NCBI GenBank assembly: GCA_016946835.1
Contig: JACVTC010000107.1
Coordinates: 185,001-207,500, forward strand
From: Neocallimastix lanati (nom. inval.)
Lineage: Eukaryota > Neocallimastigomycota > Neocallimastigomycetes > Neocallimastigales > Neocallimastigaceae
DNA: 22,500 nucleotides
Direction: 5' to 3'
Every line of letters starts with the position of its first letter. The first letter of the stretch is position 1. The position numbers and the translations under genes were made by a program. Below, piece after piece: positions 7,678-16,771 of this stretch. The notes beneath the pieces were generated by a model. The model ran no database searches. It saw nothing but the letters and a program-made list of their open reading frames with translations, and had not been told where the DNA came from.

Positions 7678-8272
7678 GATATTAATAATAAGATATTAAA
7701 CTATATTTAATAACTATATATAAAATAAAAAATACTTTATTTTTTTTTTTTATTTTAAATTCTATCTACATTAACATAATGTTTTTTTTTTATATATATA
7801 TTTTATTATATTTATTATATTTTAACTATTATCTATCCTGTAAATAAATAAATAAATAAAATTTTTTATTTTTAATTTATAAAACAAATTCTTTCATTTA
7901 AAGTTTATTAGATTCAACGCATATTATCAATACTAAATATAATATAAGTAAAACATATAAATAATATATTATATAATATAATATATAGTATTTGAGAATA
8001 TAATACGTATTTAGCATATAATATATTGTATTGTATTGTAATATATAATGCAATGCTCAAATGTCAAATCCAAAAAAAGGATCAAAAAATTTTTTTTATT
8101 TTTAAATTGGCGTTCCCATTTTATTTCCTAACCTTTTGAAAATAGACTTTATTTTATAAACTATACACACTACTCTATCCCACACTATATCAATAGATAT
8201 ATAAGTTATTAATAATAATTAATAATACATAATCAATACTCTTTTTATTAATAAATATTCTCTTTTTTTTAT
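7678..8272. other. A/T spacer with a mixed stretch at 7900-8190
   Basis: The mixed stretch contains ATACGTAT, TATTGTATTGTATTG, ATCC-A7-GGAT (a 4-bp stem), GGCGTTCCCATTTT and ACACACTACTCTATCCCAC. It is unusually non-repetitive for this window, but frames close within about 27 codons. I see no gene. Confidence 0.5.
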
Positions 8273-8338
8273 TATTAGAAATTATTTTAATAATATTTGT
8301 ATATCATACTTTAAAAAAAAAACATTGAATTTCTAATA
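8273..8338. repeat. Inverted repeat TATTAGAAATT / AATTTCTAATA
   Basis: Eleven-base perfect arms enclose 44 bases (8273-8283 and 8328-8338). The interior is A/T-rich with A10. It is a possible small foldback element, but I see no flanking duplication. Confidence 0.7.
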
Positions 8339-8611
8339 TTATTATTAACAAAAAAAAAAAAAAAAAAAAAAAAAGGATTATCCATGAAATTCATGAAAAA
8401 AAACATATTTGATACAACAAATTTTAATTTAATTTAATTTAATTCAAATAAAATAAAATAAAATTTAAATTAATTTAATATATTATTTAATATACTATTT
8501 AATTTATATTTAAATAAAAAGAGTTGAGATGCATCATCATCATCACATAATTTTAATTTTAATTTCTTATTTTTTTATTTTTTTATTTTTATATTCTATT
8601 CTATTCTATTA
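8339..8611. other. A/T spacer
   Basis: It contains A25 at 8350-8374, TTTAATTTAATTTAATT words at about 8418-8442 and a GCATCATCATCATCACAT segment at 8531-8548. No gene is visible. Confidence 0.65.
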
Positions 8612-8790
8612 TACTCTTATTATTATTTATTAATAAATATAAATTCTTCTTTTTTATTATTTATTATTAAATACTTCATTTTATTATTCATTAATAAATA
8701 CTCTTATTTTATTATTTATTAATAAATACTTCTTTTTTATTATTCATTAATAAATATTTCATTTTATTATTTATTATTTATTATTTAACC
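8612..8790. repeat. Degenerate 26-35 bp array containing ATTAATAAAT
   Basis: ATTATTYATTAATAAATAC-like cores recur about five times (near 8626, 8660, 8686, 8715 and 8744), separated by TTCTTTTTTATT or TTCATTTTATT. Two copies carry the perfect palindrome ATTTATTAATAAAT. The spacing is irregular, so this is an old array. Confidence 0.7.
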
Positions 8791-8871
8791 TATAATTGAT
8801 AGTTTTTTCATACTTGATTTAAAGAGACCTTTTTTTTTTTTTTTGATTAACCTTTTTTTTTAAAAAAAAAA

Positions 8872-8905
<34 letters not shown>

Positions 8906-9170
8906 TAATTAATTAAAATTTAAAATAAAATTTAAAATAAAATTAAAATTTAAAATTTAAAAAATTTAAAGTTTTGATCTGATGATGAGTTTAACTTTTT
9001 TATTTCAATCCTTTATTTTTATTTTATTTATTTATTTATTTATTATTTATTTATTTATTTATTTTTTATTATTTTATTATTCAATTATTTATTATTTACT
9101 ATTCAATTATTTATTTATTAATAATATTTATTATTATTATCCTTATTTATTTATTATTATTATTATTTAC

Positions 9171-9205
<35 letters not shown>

Positions 9206-9540
9206 CTTATTTATTTATTTAAAGGATTCGAAGTTAAAAGTTTTAATTATTTATAAATTTTAAATTTTAATTGTTTTATTTTTTATTTTTTTTTTTTTAA
9301 TTTAATTCTATTTTTGAATACTTTTCAAAAAAAATTTTTTTTTAGATTTTGTGCCATTGTCGTCGTTTTTCTTTTATTGATTCAAAAAAAAAATAAAAAA
9401 TAAAATAAAATAGAAATTATTTAATAATTTATATATTTATTCATTTATTTTTTATTCTATTGTTATTTTTTTTTGTTTTAATTTTTTATTTTTAATAATT
9501 CTTTATATATATATATATATGAAATATGTATTGAAAACAA
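8791..9540. other. A/T spacer with AAT, TTTA and homopolymer tracts
   Basis: It contains a T9-A12 junction at 8853-8873 running into (AAT)n to about 8903, and (TTTA)n at about 9170-9221. A short mixed string reads TTGTGCCATTGTCGTCG near 9349-9365. The 93-codon plus frame at 8982-9263 is ATT/TTTA microsatellite in translation and is not a gene. Confidence 0.7.
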
Positions 9541-9564
9541 GGGAGAGGAAAAGAAGGGGGGAGG
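9541..9564 (+). other. G-rich block with quadruplex potential
   Basis: The plus strand reads GGG, AGA, GG, AAAAGAA, GGGGGG, A, GG. It is all purine for at least 25 bases and is immediately followed by GAAATATATATA. A two-layer quadruplex is possible. Confidence 0.45.
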
Positions 9565-9976
9565 AAATATATATATATAGAATTAAATAAATGCATTATA
9601 AAAATTAATAAAATTAATTAATAACAATAAATGAAATTTAATGAAAATTTAGGCAAAACCATTAGGCTAATCTTTAAAAAAAAAAAAAAAAAAAGTATAT
9701 ATATATTTATTAATTTAAATATATATTATAAAATAAAAAAAAAAAAAAAAAAAGGTTCATGGATATTTAAAAATAATTATTATAATAAGTATAATGAATA
9801 GGATTATCATTGAAATAAGTAATAGTGAATGAATTAAAAAAAAAAAAAAAAAAAAAAAAGATTTATTTCTTCCTTTTAAAAAAAAAATAGGAAAATAAAT
9901 TAATAATAATTAATAATTGGTAAGATATATATATATTTACATATAAAAATAAAAATAAAAGAGATTGTTAAATAGA
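9565..9976. other. A/T spacer
   Basis: Short mixed strings (GGCAAAACCATTAGGCTAATC near 9651, GGTTCATGGATATT near 9754) are separated by A-runs, including A24 at 9836-9859. No open frame of interest. Confidence 0.65.
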
Positions 9977-10021
9977 ATGGCAAACTTTGACATTCCATTA
10001 GATAAAATTCATATACAATCA
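9977..10021 (+). other. Possible start of a decayed gene, 15 codons
   Basis: ATG at 9977 opens MANFDIPLDKIHIQS in codons of ordinary composition. The frame then runs into the TTTATTTA array and continues as F/L/I/Y for another 80 codons to 10258. The first 15 codons could be a true gene 5' end whose continuation was replaced by repeat DNA, or chance. No GT splice donor follows closely. The long hydrophobic tail should not be read as a membrane protein. Confidence 0.15.
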
Positions 10022-10029
10022 CTTTTTTT

Positions 10030-10132
10030 ATTTATTTATTTTATTTTATTATTTATTTATTTTATTTTTTATTTATTTATTTTATTTTATTATTTATTTA
10101 TTTTATTTTTTATTTATTTATTTTATTTTATT
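10030..10132. repeat. Exact 41-bp tandem repeat made of 21+20 bp subunits
   Basis: Subunits beginning ATTTATTTATTTTATTTT and ending ATT (21 bases) or TT (20 bases) alternate strictly: 10030, 10051, 10071, 10092 and 10112. This gives two and a half exact copies of a 41-bp dimer. Confidence 0.92.
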
Positions 10133-10207
10133 ATTTATATTACCTGCCTTTTTTTTTATTATTCTATTTTTAAACTTTTTCTTTTTTTTTTATCTATAGT
10201 GTCAAAA

Positions 10208-10244
<37 letters not shown>

Positions 10245-10360
10245 CTATAATAATATAATAATATGTAAAAGAGACAAAAAAAATTAAAAATATAAATATA
10301 AATAGTTATAAATAAAAAAAAATTTTTAATTTTATTTTAAATAAATTATATAAATTGATA
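10133..10360. other. Spacer with a 32-base T-run
   Basis: T32 lies at 10210-10241, preceded by a mixed string with TATTACCTGCC. The remainder is A/T. Confidence 0.7.
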
Positions 10361-10423
10361 TTAAAAGGATTGAATAGCAGTGACTATTGCTTTTAATAAT
10401 TCATGAATGGTTTGCTCATTAAT
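10361..10423 (-). other. Possible coding relic, 20 codons to a stop
   Basis: The minus strand reads INEQTIHELLKAIVTAIQSF and then TAA at 10363-10361. The peptide looks like an amphipathic helix, and the codons contain G and C at a rate unlike the neighbours. Upstream in frame lie five AAA codons from an 18-base run, then a stop, with no ATG. At best this is the 3' end of a former gene. I recognise no family. Confidence 0.2.
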
Positions 10424-11332
10424 TTTTTTTTTTTTTTTTTAGGTAGATAAAAGTGAATTTAATATCTATTCTCTCTATAAATATTTATCACATATCAAGA
10501 TATATATATATAAATTTATTTATAATTTTTTTTTTAAAAAAAAATTAAGATATAATAAAACAAAATATAATAAAATATAATAAAATATAATAAAAATAAA
10601 TAAATAAATAAAACTTTAAAAACTAAATCAACAAACAACAACAAAAACAACAACAACAATTTTTTTAAAAAAAATAAAATTATTTTTAATTTATTTTAAT
10701 TAAATTTTAATTTAATGTTTTTTTTTTATTTTATTTCAATTTTAAAATTTAATTAAATTTAATGGAATATTTACATAAAATATACTTAGATATATATTAT
10801 GTTTATATTGTTTATATATATATATATATAATATATTTATACATAATATATAATTTATATGTTTATATTATAAATAAATACATAAAAATTTAAAAATAAT
10901 TAATATGGATATGGAATAAATAAAAATACCATAAATAGAAAATAAATGGAATAAAAATATATCCAAAAAAAGAATTAAAAAAAAAATTTTTTTTTTTAAA
11001 CAAAAATGGAATAATAAAAAAAAAATAATAAAAACTTTAAAATTTAAAATTTAAAATTTATAATAAATAATAAATAATAAATAATATATAAATAATATAT
11101 AAATATATATAAAGCATTGAAATCATATTCCTATTTATTATTAACTAATAAAATAAAAATAAATGATATCAATAAATATTGATCATACTTTATATAAATA
11201 TATAATAAATGATATATATAATAATTAATATATATATATAAATATTTATCTCTTCCTATATATATTCATGTATTTTAGGATATATGAAATGAAAATCGTT
11301 TAAATAATAATTAATAGAATTATTATGGATGG
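10424..11332. other. A/T spacer
   Basis: It contains a T10-A9 junction at 10526-10544, AAAATATAAT words at about 10555-10596, CAACAAC words at about 10629-10660 and many AT tracts. No gene is visible. Confidence 0.7.
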
Positions 11333-11425
11333 CTAATCTCTATCCAATAATTCAAAGATATTAGATTTATTTAATGCATAGGATGGACGCTGGTTTAAAC
11401 GAATTAAAGTTTGGTATGAAATCAT
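11333..11425 (-). other. Small open frame of ordinary composition, possible gene fragment
   Basis: ATG at 11425 opens 30 codons to TAG at 11333: MISYQTLIRLNQRPSYALNK, then a further ten residues ending in FELLDRD. All twenty-base windows in it are non-repetitive, and G+C is clearly higher than outside. The frame stays open for at least ten codons upstream of the ATG, but those are A/T-rich. The plus strand of the same span also gives a protein-like stretch (DGRWFKRIKVWYEIIN) after an in-frame stop, so the strand is not settled. I recognise no family. Confidence 0.25.
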
Positions 11426-11460
11426 CAACTGATAAATAATTAATATACAATAAACAATTA

Positions 11461-11547
11461 TATTTATTATTATAATTATATATTATATTTATTATTATAA
11501 TTATATATTATATTTATTATTATAATTATATATTATATTTATTATTA
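11461..11547. repeat. Exact 25-bp tandem repeat, 3.5 copies
   Basis: A 25-base unit beginning TATTTATTATTATAATTATA and ending TATTA is repeated exactly at 11461, 11486 and 11511. A 12-base partial copy follows and ends at CAG. The unit contains the self-complementary ATAATTAT. Confidence 0.95.
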
Positions 11548-11623
11548 CAGTTATTATTAATGGCATTATATTTACCAATAATAATAACCATAATAATAAA
11601 TATTGTTATTGTATTACTATTCT

Positions 11624-11757
11624 TATTATCATAATTATTTCATTACTATAATTATTACATTATTATATCCTATTACTATAATGATTATTATATTATTATA
11701 TTATATTACTATAATGATTATTATATTATTATATTATATTACTATAATTATTATAGA
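11624..11757. repeat. 30/33-bp tandem array of ATTACTATAATGATTATTAT
   Basis: Two exact 33-base copies (11672-11704 and 11705-11737) are flanked by a diverged 30-base copy at 11642 and a partial copy at 11738. The period is divisible by three, which explains the plus frame at 11603-11785 (repeated ITIMIIILLYY). I do not regard that frame as a gene. Confidence 0.9.
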
Positions 11758-11785
11758 ATCATTATTATTGAATAGTAGAGATTAA

Positions 11786-12345
11786 ATTTTAATTAATGGA
11801 TTAATGGACTATATTTTTTTTTATATAAATATTTTAATTTTTATTTTTTTTTTAAAGGAATAACTTGTACATTTCAAATGCATTTATCAATGAAAGAGAA
11901 AGACTAAAACAAAAAAAAAAATTAAAAAATAAAAATATATATATATAATTATTTATAGTTTTTATTGAGTTAAAAAGAAAAAAAAAAAAGTTATATTATT
12001 AATATTAATCATAATAGTAATGTCCATAAAAATAATACTAATTTACTAATTTACTTTTTTCTTTTGACTAAAAAGTGTGATTTAATTAAAAAAAAAAAAA
12101 AATTGAAATATTAAAAAATACATTAAATTGTTCTTATCTTATTTTAAATGCTCTTTTTTTTTAAAAAAAAAAAAAAAAGACTTTAAATATATATATATTA
12201 TTAAAGTATAATTATTAAATTATAGTAAAGATTTTTCTTTATTATATGAACTAAATATATATATATATATTTATGTAAAGAGCATTATTGATTTATAAAG
12301 AGAGTGTTTTATAAGAATTATTAGAAAAGATAGCTTTTTTTTTTT
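11786..12345. other. A/T spacer
   Basis: It contains A-runs, a T9-A16 junction at 12154-12178 and short mixed strings (GGAATAACTTGTACATTTC near 11858). No gene is visible. Confidence 0.7.
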
Positions 12346-12404
12346 TGATTTATTTGTTTCTTGATTATTATCAGAGAAGAAGAAGAAGAAGAAAAAATAA
12401 ATCA
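12346..12404. repeat. Bulged hairpin around a (GAA)n tract
   Basis: TGATTTATTTGTTTCTT (12346-12362) pairs with 12389-12404, whose complement is TGATTTATTTTTTCTT, leaving one bulged G. The 26-base loop contains GATTATTATCAG and most of a (GAA)n run. Confidence 0.7.
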
Positions 12405-13080
12405 TAAATAAAATATAAATAAAGCAAAACCATAAAAAAAAAATAAAATAAAAATAAAATAAAAATAAAAAAAAATATATATATATATATTATATATATG
12501 AAGATCATTAATAAAGGTTAGAACATTTTTTAAAAAAATTTTTTAATTTTTTAATTATTGAGTAGATTAGATTTATTTTTAAATTTTAATTTAAAAAAAA
12601 AATTATAAAAAAAAAAATTAAAAAAAAATATATATATTTTTTTATTTCCATGATTCATTTTTAAACATTAAAATAAGAATGATTAATTGAATAAATTTGC
12701 ATAAATGACAATAAAAGACTCTTTACTCCTCTTTTTCCTCTCTCTCTATATATTTCAATTTGATTGAAATAAATTATTAAAAAATAATACTAATATTAAT
12801 AATACTAATAATAATACTAATAATAATAAATATATTTATATGTAAATAAAAAAGAAAACTTATAATTAATAAAACTAATAAAAAATAAATTTTTTTTTTT
12901 TATTTTTTTATTCTATTGATCAAGATTGTATTTATCAATGTTATTCTATATTAATAGATAACTTTAATTTGTTAAGAAATAAATAAAAAATAGCCTTTAC
13001 GTCTATCACTATGGACAAAAAAAAAAATAAATAAAGTAAAAATAAAATGTACAATTAATTTTAATGTATGTTTTAACTAT
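12405..13080. other. A/T spacer with a small inverted repeat
   Basis: TATTTCAAT-TTG-ATTGAAATA at 12751-12771 is a perfect 9-bp-arm hairpin beside a CT-rich string (CTCCTCTTTTTCCTCTCTC near 12727). AAT/ACT microsatellite follows at 12780-12830, and a mixed string with TTTACGTCTATCACTATGG lies near 12997. No gene is visible. Confidence 0.6.
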
Positions 13081-13249
13081 TGATACATTCACTCTTAATA
13101 CATTCACTCTTAATACATTACATTCAATGTTAATACATTACATTCAATATTAATATATTTAATATTAATATATTTATGTTATTGTATTTAATATTGATAC
13201 ATTTAATGGTGATACATTCCTTAGGATGATATTTAATGTTGATACATTA
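13081..13249. repeat. Degenerate TRATACATT array
   Basis: Eleven consecutive words beginning TGATACATT, TAATACATT or close variants start at 13081, 13096, 13111, 13131, 13151, 13166, 13183, 13195, 13210, 13227 and 13240. Unit lengths are 12 to 20 bases. Two adjacent pairs are still nearly identical (13081/13096, and 13111/13131 with TACATTACATTCAAT), so expansion has continued. Confidence 0.85.
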
Positions 13250-13282
13250 TTTTTTTTTTTTTTAATCTTTTTATCTTAAATC

Positions 13283-13360
13283 ATGCAGTATGTGTAATAG
13301 GTGTTGAATATAATGATGGATGATGGTTAAATTATGGATCATCCAATTTTATTACTGCAT
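13283..13360. repeat. Nested inverted repeats
   Basis: ATGCAGTA (13283-13290) is complementary to TACTGCAT (13353-13360). Inside, TGGATGAT (13317-13324) pairs with ATCATCCA (13338-13345). The segment is more complex than its surroundings. Read on the minus strand it contains TTGGATGATCCAT, which recurs at 15560-15572. Confidence 0.6.
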
Positions 13361-13740
13361 ATAATAAATAATTAAAAACTTTAATTTTTATTTATTTTAA
13401 ATAAAAGAAAATTTTTTTTTTTTTTAAAGATTAAAATTAAAATTAAAATGAAAATGAAAATGTTATGAAACAATTTATAATTAAATAAAAATAAAAATAA
13501 AATAAAATAAAATCATTTTATTATTATATTATTATTATATTATTATTATAATATATAATATATAATATATGTAATAAATAATTTATATATTATATATTAT
13601 GTATTATATATTATGTAGTATATATTTTATTATTTTTTTTAAAAAAAATAAGATAATAGTTAAAATATTGAAAAGGTTTGATCAACAACAACAAAAAAAA
13701 AACCCTTTTAACAATAACTAATCTATTTTATAATGTCTAT
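13361..13740. other. A/T spacer
   Basis: It includes AATATATAATATATAATATAT around 13550-13570, a T8-A8 junction at 13633-13648 and an AAAAGGTTT/AAACCCTTTT hairpin (13671-13709) with one extra G-C pair and CAACAACAACAA in its loop. No gene is visible. Confidence 0.6.
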
Positions 13741-13765
13741 TGATATAGATTTTACAACTATATCA
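13741..13765. repeat. Hairpin TGATATAG/CTATATCA
   Basis: Perfect 8-base arms surround a 9-base loop, inside a mixed stretch 13725-13790. Confidence 0.65.
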
Positions 13766-13796
13766 TCTATCACTTATTAACGATGTATATTTTTAT

Positions 13797-13895
13797 TTTT
13801 ATTATTATAATTTTTTTTATCATTATTATTATTATCATTATTATTATTATTATTTATTATTATTTATTATTTATTATTTATAATCATTATTATGG
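13797..13895. repeat. ATT microsatellite
   Basis: ATT repeats with occasional ATC and ATTT units run for about 100 bases. Confidence 0.85.
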
Positions 13896-14065
13896 TTTTA
13901 TCATTCCATTATTAATTTTTTTTTTTTAAAAAAAAGATGGCTTAGAGGAACTAAATTTTTTTTAATTTTTTTGTTTTAATTTTTTTTTTTTTAAATTTTT
14001 TTTTAAAATTTTTTATCTTTTTATTTATTGGAAATTAGATTCATTTGATAAAGTCAAGTCAATAG
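13896..14065. other. A/T spacer
   Basis: It contains a T12-A8 junction at 13916-13935 followed by GATGGCTTAGAGG, then T-runs and AAGTCAAGTC. No gene is visible. Confidence 0.6.
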
Positions 14066-14068
14066 AAA

Positions 14069-14131
<63 letters not shown>
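14066..14131. repeat. (AAAT)n microsatellite, about 16 uninterrupted copies
   Basis: Sixty-six bases of pure AAAT repeat. Confidence 0.95.
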
Positions 14132-14205
14132 AATATTAATTTCTTTTCACTCTTAAAATGACAATAATTTATAACAAAAGAAAAAAAAAAAAAAGAGTTA
14201 ATACT

Positions 14206-14280
14206 AAATAAATAAATAAATAAATAAATCAGTCCAAATAGTAATTTATTTAATTTTATATTTATTTATTTATTTATTTA
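14206..14280. repeat. Foldback formed by (AAAT)6 and (ATTT)5
   Basis: AAAT repeats at 14206-14229 face ATTT repeats at 14260-14280 across 30 bases, giving arms of about 20 bp. Slippage and inversion of one microsatellite is the simplest origin. Confidence 0.85.
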
Positions 14281-15004
14281 AATTTTTATCTAATTTTTTT
14301 TTTTTAATTTTTTTTGTTTTATCAAAGTTTTAAAGTTTTTAAAATTATTAAAATAGTTCATTTATGGTATAAAATTATTCCATAATATATTAACAGTAGA
14401 AATAATTATTCTATAAATTATATTAAAAATTAAAAAAAAATTTTTTTTTTTGTTTCATTTTTAAAAAAAAATCAATTTTAAAACTAAACTTTAAATAAAA
14501 AATATTAAAATGATGATTTTAAATCTCTTTTTTATTTTTTATTTATTATTTATTAAATAGTTTTATTTATAATAAAAATAAAATAAAAAAAATAAATTAT
14601 TTAATTAATATTTTTTAAATAATAAAAATTATATATCAATTATATATTATTAATATTATTATTAATATAGAGAATTATTCTATTTCTTTTATATTTTCTA
14701 ATAGGCTGAATAGAGAGAGAGGTAAAAAAAAGAAATCATTAAAATTAAATGATTATTAGCAAGATAAAAAATTTATTATTAATAATTAATTAATAATTTT
14801 TTTTTTTTTAAAGTTTTTGATTTTTGATGATAAAAATTTTATTTTATTTTATTTTTATTTCTATTTCGTTTAATTAAATTAAATTAATAAAAGATAATTA
14901 ATTCAATAAACAAATCATTTATTAATACATTATTCCATTTTTTGTATACTAAGATTTGTGGCTTAATAAATTAAAATGCTTGATTCCCATTCATTCCATG
15001 ATTA
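14281..15004. other. A/T spacer
   Basis: It contains AAAGTTTTAAAGTTTTTAAA near 14325, an A9-T11 junction at 14432-14451, and mixed strings GGCTGAATAGAGAGAGAGG near 14704 and CTTGATTCCCATTCATTCC near 14979. No gene is visible. Confidence 0.65.
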
Positions 15005-15064
15005 ATTACGTTATTCATTACATTATTCATTACATTATCAATTACATTATCAATTACATGATTC
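15005..15064. repeat. Five-copy 12-bp array ATTACATTATYM
   Basis: Units at 15005, 15017, 15029, 15041 and 15053 read ATTACGTTATTC, ATTACATTATTC, ATTACATTATCA (twice) and ATTACATGATTC. Pairwise differences are one to three bases. Confidence 0.93.
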
Positions 15065-15170
15065 ATCATTTCACTTAAATATTAGTAATATAAAATTTTT
15101 TTTTTTTTTTTATTTTTTATATTAGTTTTAATTTAAATTTTATTCTAAAACTTTTATTCGTTCAAGTTAT
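15065..15170. other. A/T spacer
   Basis: A T-run at about 15098-15110 and ordinary A/T sequence. Nothing further seen. Confidence 0.6.
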
Positions 15171-15270
15171 TCGTCATCATCATCATCATCATCATCATTA
15201 TTATTATTTTATTATTATATTATTTATTATTATTTATTATTATATTATTTATTATTATTTATTATTTATT
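15171..15270. repeat. (TCA)n passing into (TTA)n
   Basis: About nine TCA triplets (15171-15198) change directly into ATT/TTATT repeats to about 15270. The switch from C to T at one codon-sized position looks like decay of a longer TCA tract. Confidence 0.85.
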
Positions 15271-15551
15271 ATTTTTTTTTTTTTTCGATTTTTTAAAAAT
15301 TAATTTCAATTTATTTAATAATTATACATTTATTTTTTCATTTATATATATATTTATTTATTCCTTTCCATAGAGTAATCAAAAGTGGTTGTTTGTCGTA
15401 TCAACTGAATATATATATATATATATATATTAAGTATATAAAATTCTTATATCAAAAAATAAAAAAAAAAAAAAAAAATGAATAAATCAATTTTTAGATC
15501 TATACTAATTTCATCATTTCCTTTTTTTTTTTTTTTTTTTTTGGTTTGTGA
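15271..15551. other. A/T spacer with a mixed string and (AT)n
   Basis: A mixed string at 15361-15408 (CCATAGAGTAATC, then GGTTGTTTGTCGTATCAAC) precedes (AT)n at 15409-15431. T21 lies at 15522-15542. The mixed string has no frame that I can extend. Confidence 0.55.
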
Positions 15552-15626
15552 TCATTTTTTTGGATGATCCATTTTAAGAAGGTAATCGAAATAGTGTTCA
15601 AATGAGAAGGAATATAAGGCGTATGT
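15552..15626 (-). other. Possible coding relic, 24 codons
   Basis: The minus strand reads TYALYSFSFEHYFDYLL, then seven further residues ending in HPKK, and then TGA. It is preceded by AATTCACTAG, which could pass for a splice acceptor. The codons use TAC, GCC, TCC, TTC and CAC freely, unlike the neighbours. The opposite strand is also open over 22 codons (EGNRNSVQMRRNIRRMSSEL), so the strand is uncertain. Poly(A) and poly(T) flank the segment on both sides, so no complete gene fits. I recognise no family. Confidence 0.2.
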
Positions 15627-15665
15627 CTAGTGAATTAAAATACTAATAGGTATGAGTATATTAAT

Positions 15666-15696
<31 letters not shown>

Positions 15697-16144
15697 AAAA
15701 GAAAAGAAAAAGGAGAGATAAAATAAATAAATAAATAAATAAATAACTAGTTAATATATTAAATATTAAATAGCTATTAAATATTAAATCGATGTTAAAT
15801 ATTAAATATTAAAATATTAAATAGTAAATAGATGAAACCTATTTTAAGAAATAAAAAAAAAAGGCAAATATTAAAAAAAATAAAAATAAAAATAAAATAA
15901 AATTAAAAAATAAAATAACTTTTTTAGAGTGGATAAATAATATATAAATGTATCGTGACAGTATATATCATGTGATCAAATCAAAACTAAAAAAAAAAAA
16001 AAGTTTAAATAATATCATATATGGATATATGGATAATCTATCTGTCAGTTAAATGTGTACATAAATAGATAGATAGAAAGAGATGAAACAATTTGATGAA
16101 TTGATTTTTTTTTTTTTTTATTTTATTTATATTAATTATTGTTG
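15627..16144. other. A/T spacer with TATTAAATATTAAAT words
   Basis: It contains A-runs interrupted by single G, an ATTAAATATTAAATAG stretch at about 15748-15832, and a mixed string with GTATCGTGACAGTATATATC near 15950. A short hairpin ATCTATCT/AGATAGAT lies at 16036-16074. No gene is visible. Confidence 0.55.
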
Positions 16145-16234
16145 AATACGATTAAATATTAAGCCATTTTACTCATTAATGAAATATCATTAATTGATGA
16201 AATACTATTAAATACGATTAAATATTAAGTCATT
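16145..16234. repeat. 24-bp direct repeat spaced 66 bp
   Basis: A 24-base word beginning AATACGATTAAATATTAAG occurs at 16145-16168 and 16211-16234 with one difference (C/T). The interval also holds CATTAATGAAATAT and CATTAATTGATGAAATA, related to each other. This looks like a tandem 66-bp unit, the second copy of which is truncated or diverged. Confidence 0.88.
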
Positions 16235-16771
16235 GCTAATTGATATAAACTATATCTTTGAAAAAAAAATTAGAATTTTAAATATTAAAAAAATTAATTA
16301 AAAAAAAATAATAATAAAATTAAAAAAAAAAAAATAATAAAATTAAAAAAATAATAATAAAATTTTAAAAAATTAAAAAAAAAAGTAATAAAATAATAAA
16401 ATAGATCAATAATATAATAAAATATATATGTATATATTTCATATAACAAAAAAAAAAAAAAAAAAAAAAAAAAGGAAAAATCCTATTAATAAATATAAAA
16501 TATAGGATATATAGATAGATATGAAAAGAAAAACATCTATTTAAATTAATTTATACAAATATACATCCAAAAATTTCATTTTTTATATTTTTTTCTTTTA
16601 TTATTATTATTCTTTTTCTTTTTATTATATGAAGAAATATAAAGTTTATATTTTTATATTTACTTTATTTATTCTTTCATTTTTTTTTTTAAAAAATAAT
16701 AATAAGTAATTATAATAAATAAAATAATGAATAAAAAGAAAGGAAAATAAAATAATATATATATATATATT
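16235..16771. other. A/T spacer
   Basis: It contains ATAATAAAATTAAAAAAA words at about 16303-16400, A26 at 16448-16473 and ordinary A/T sequence. No gene is visible. Confidence 0.65.

Noticed and set aside
9223-9240. tRNA T-arm-like string GGATTCGAAGTT
   Set aside because: No acceptor stem, D-arm or anticodon arm can be folded around it on either strand. No other B-box-like string was found.
8982-9263. 93-codon plus-strand frame
   Set aside because: Translation of ATT and TTTA microsatellite; F/L/I/Y only apart from the ends.
10423-10442. Poly(T)-AG strings as splice acceptors (also 5800-5828 and 9340-9355)
   Set aside because: With T-runs this common, T-run plus AG occurs often. None is followed by a convincing exon.
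11603-11785. 60-codon plus-strand frame with repeated ITIMIIILLYY
   Set aside because: The exact 33-bp tandem array has a period divisible by three, which keeps the frame open without selection.
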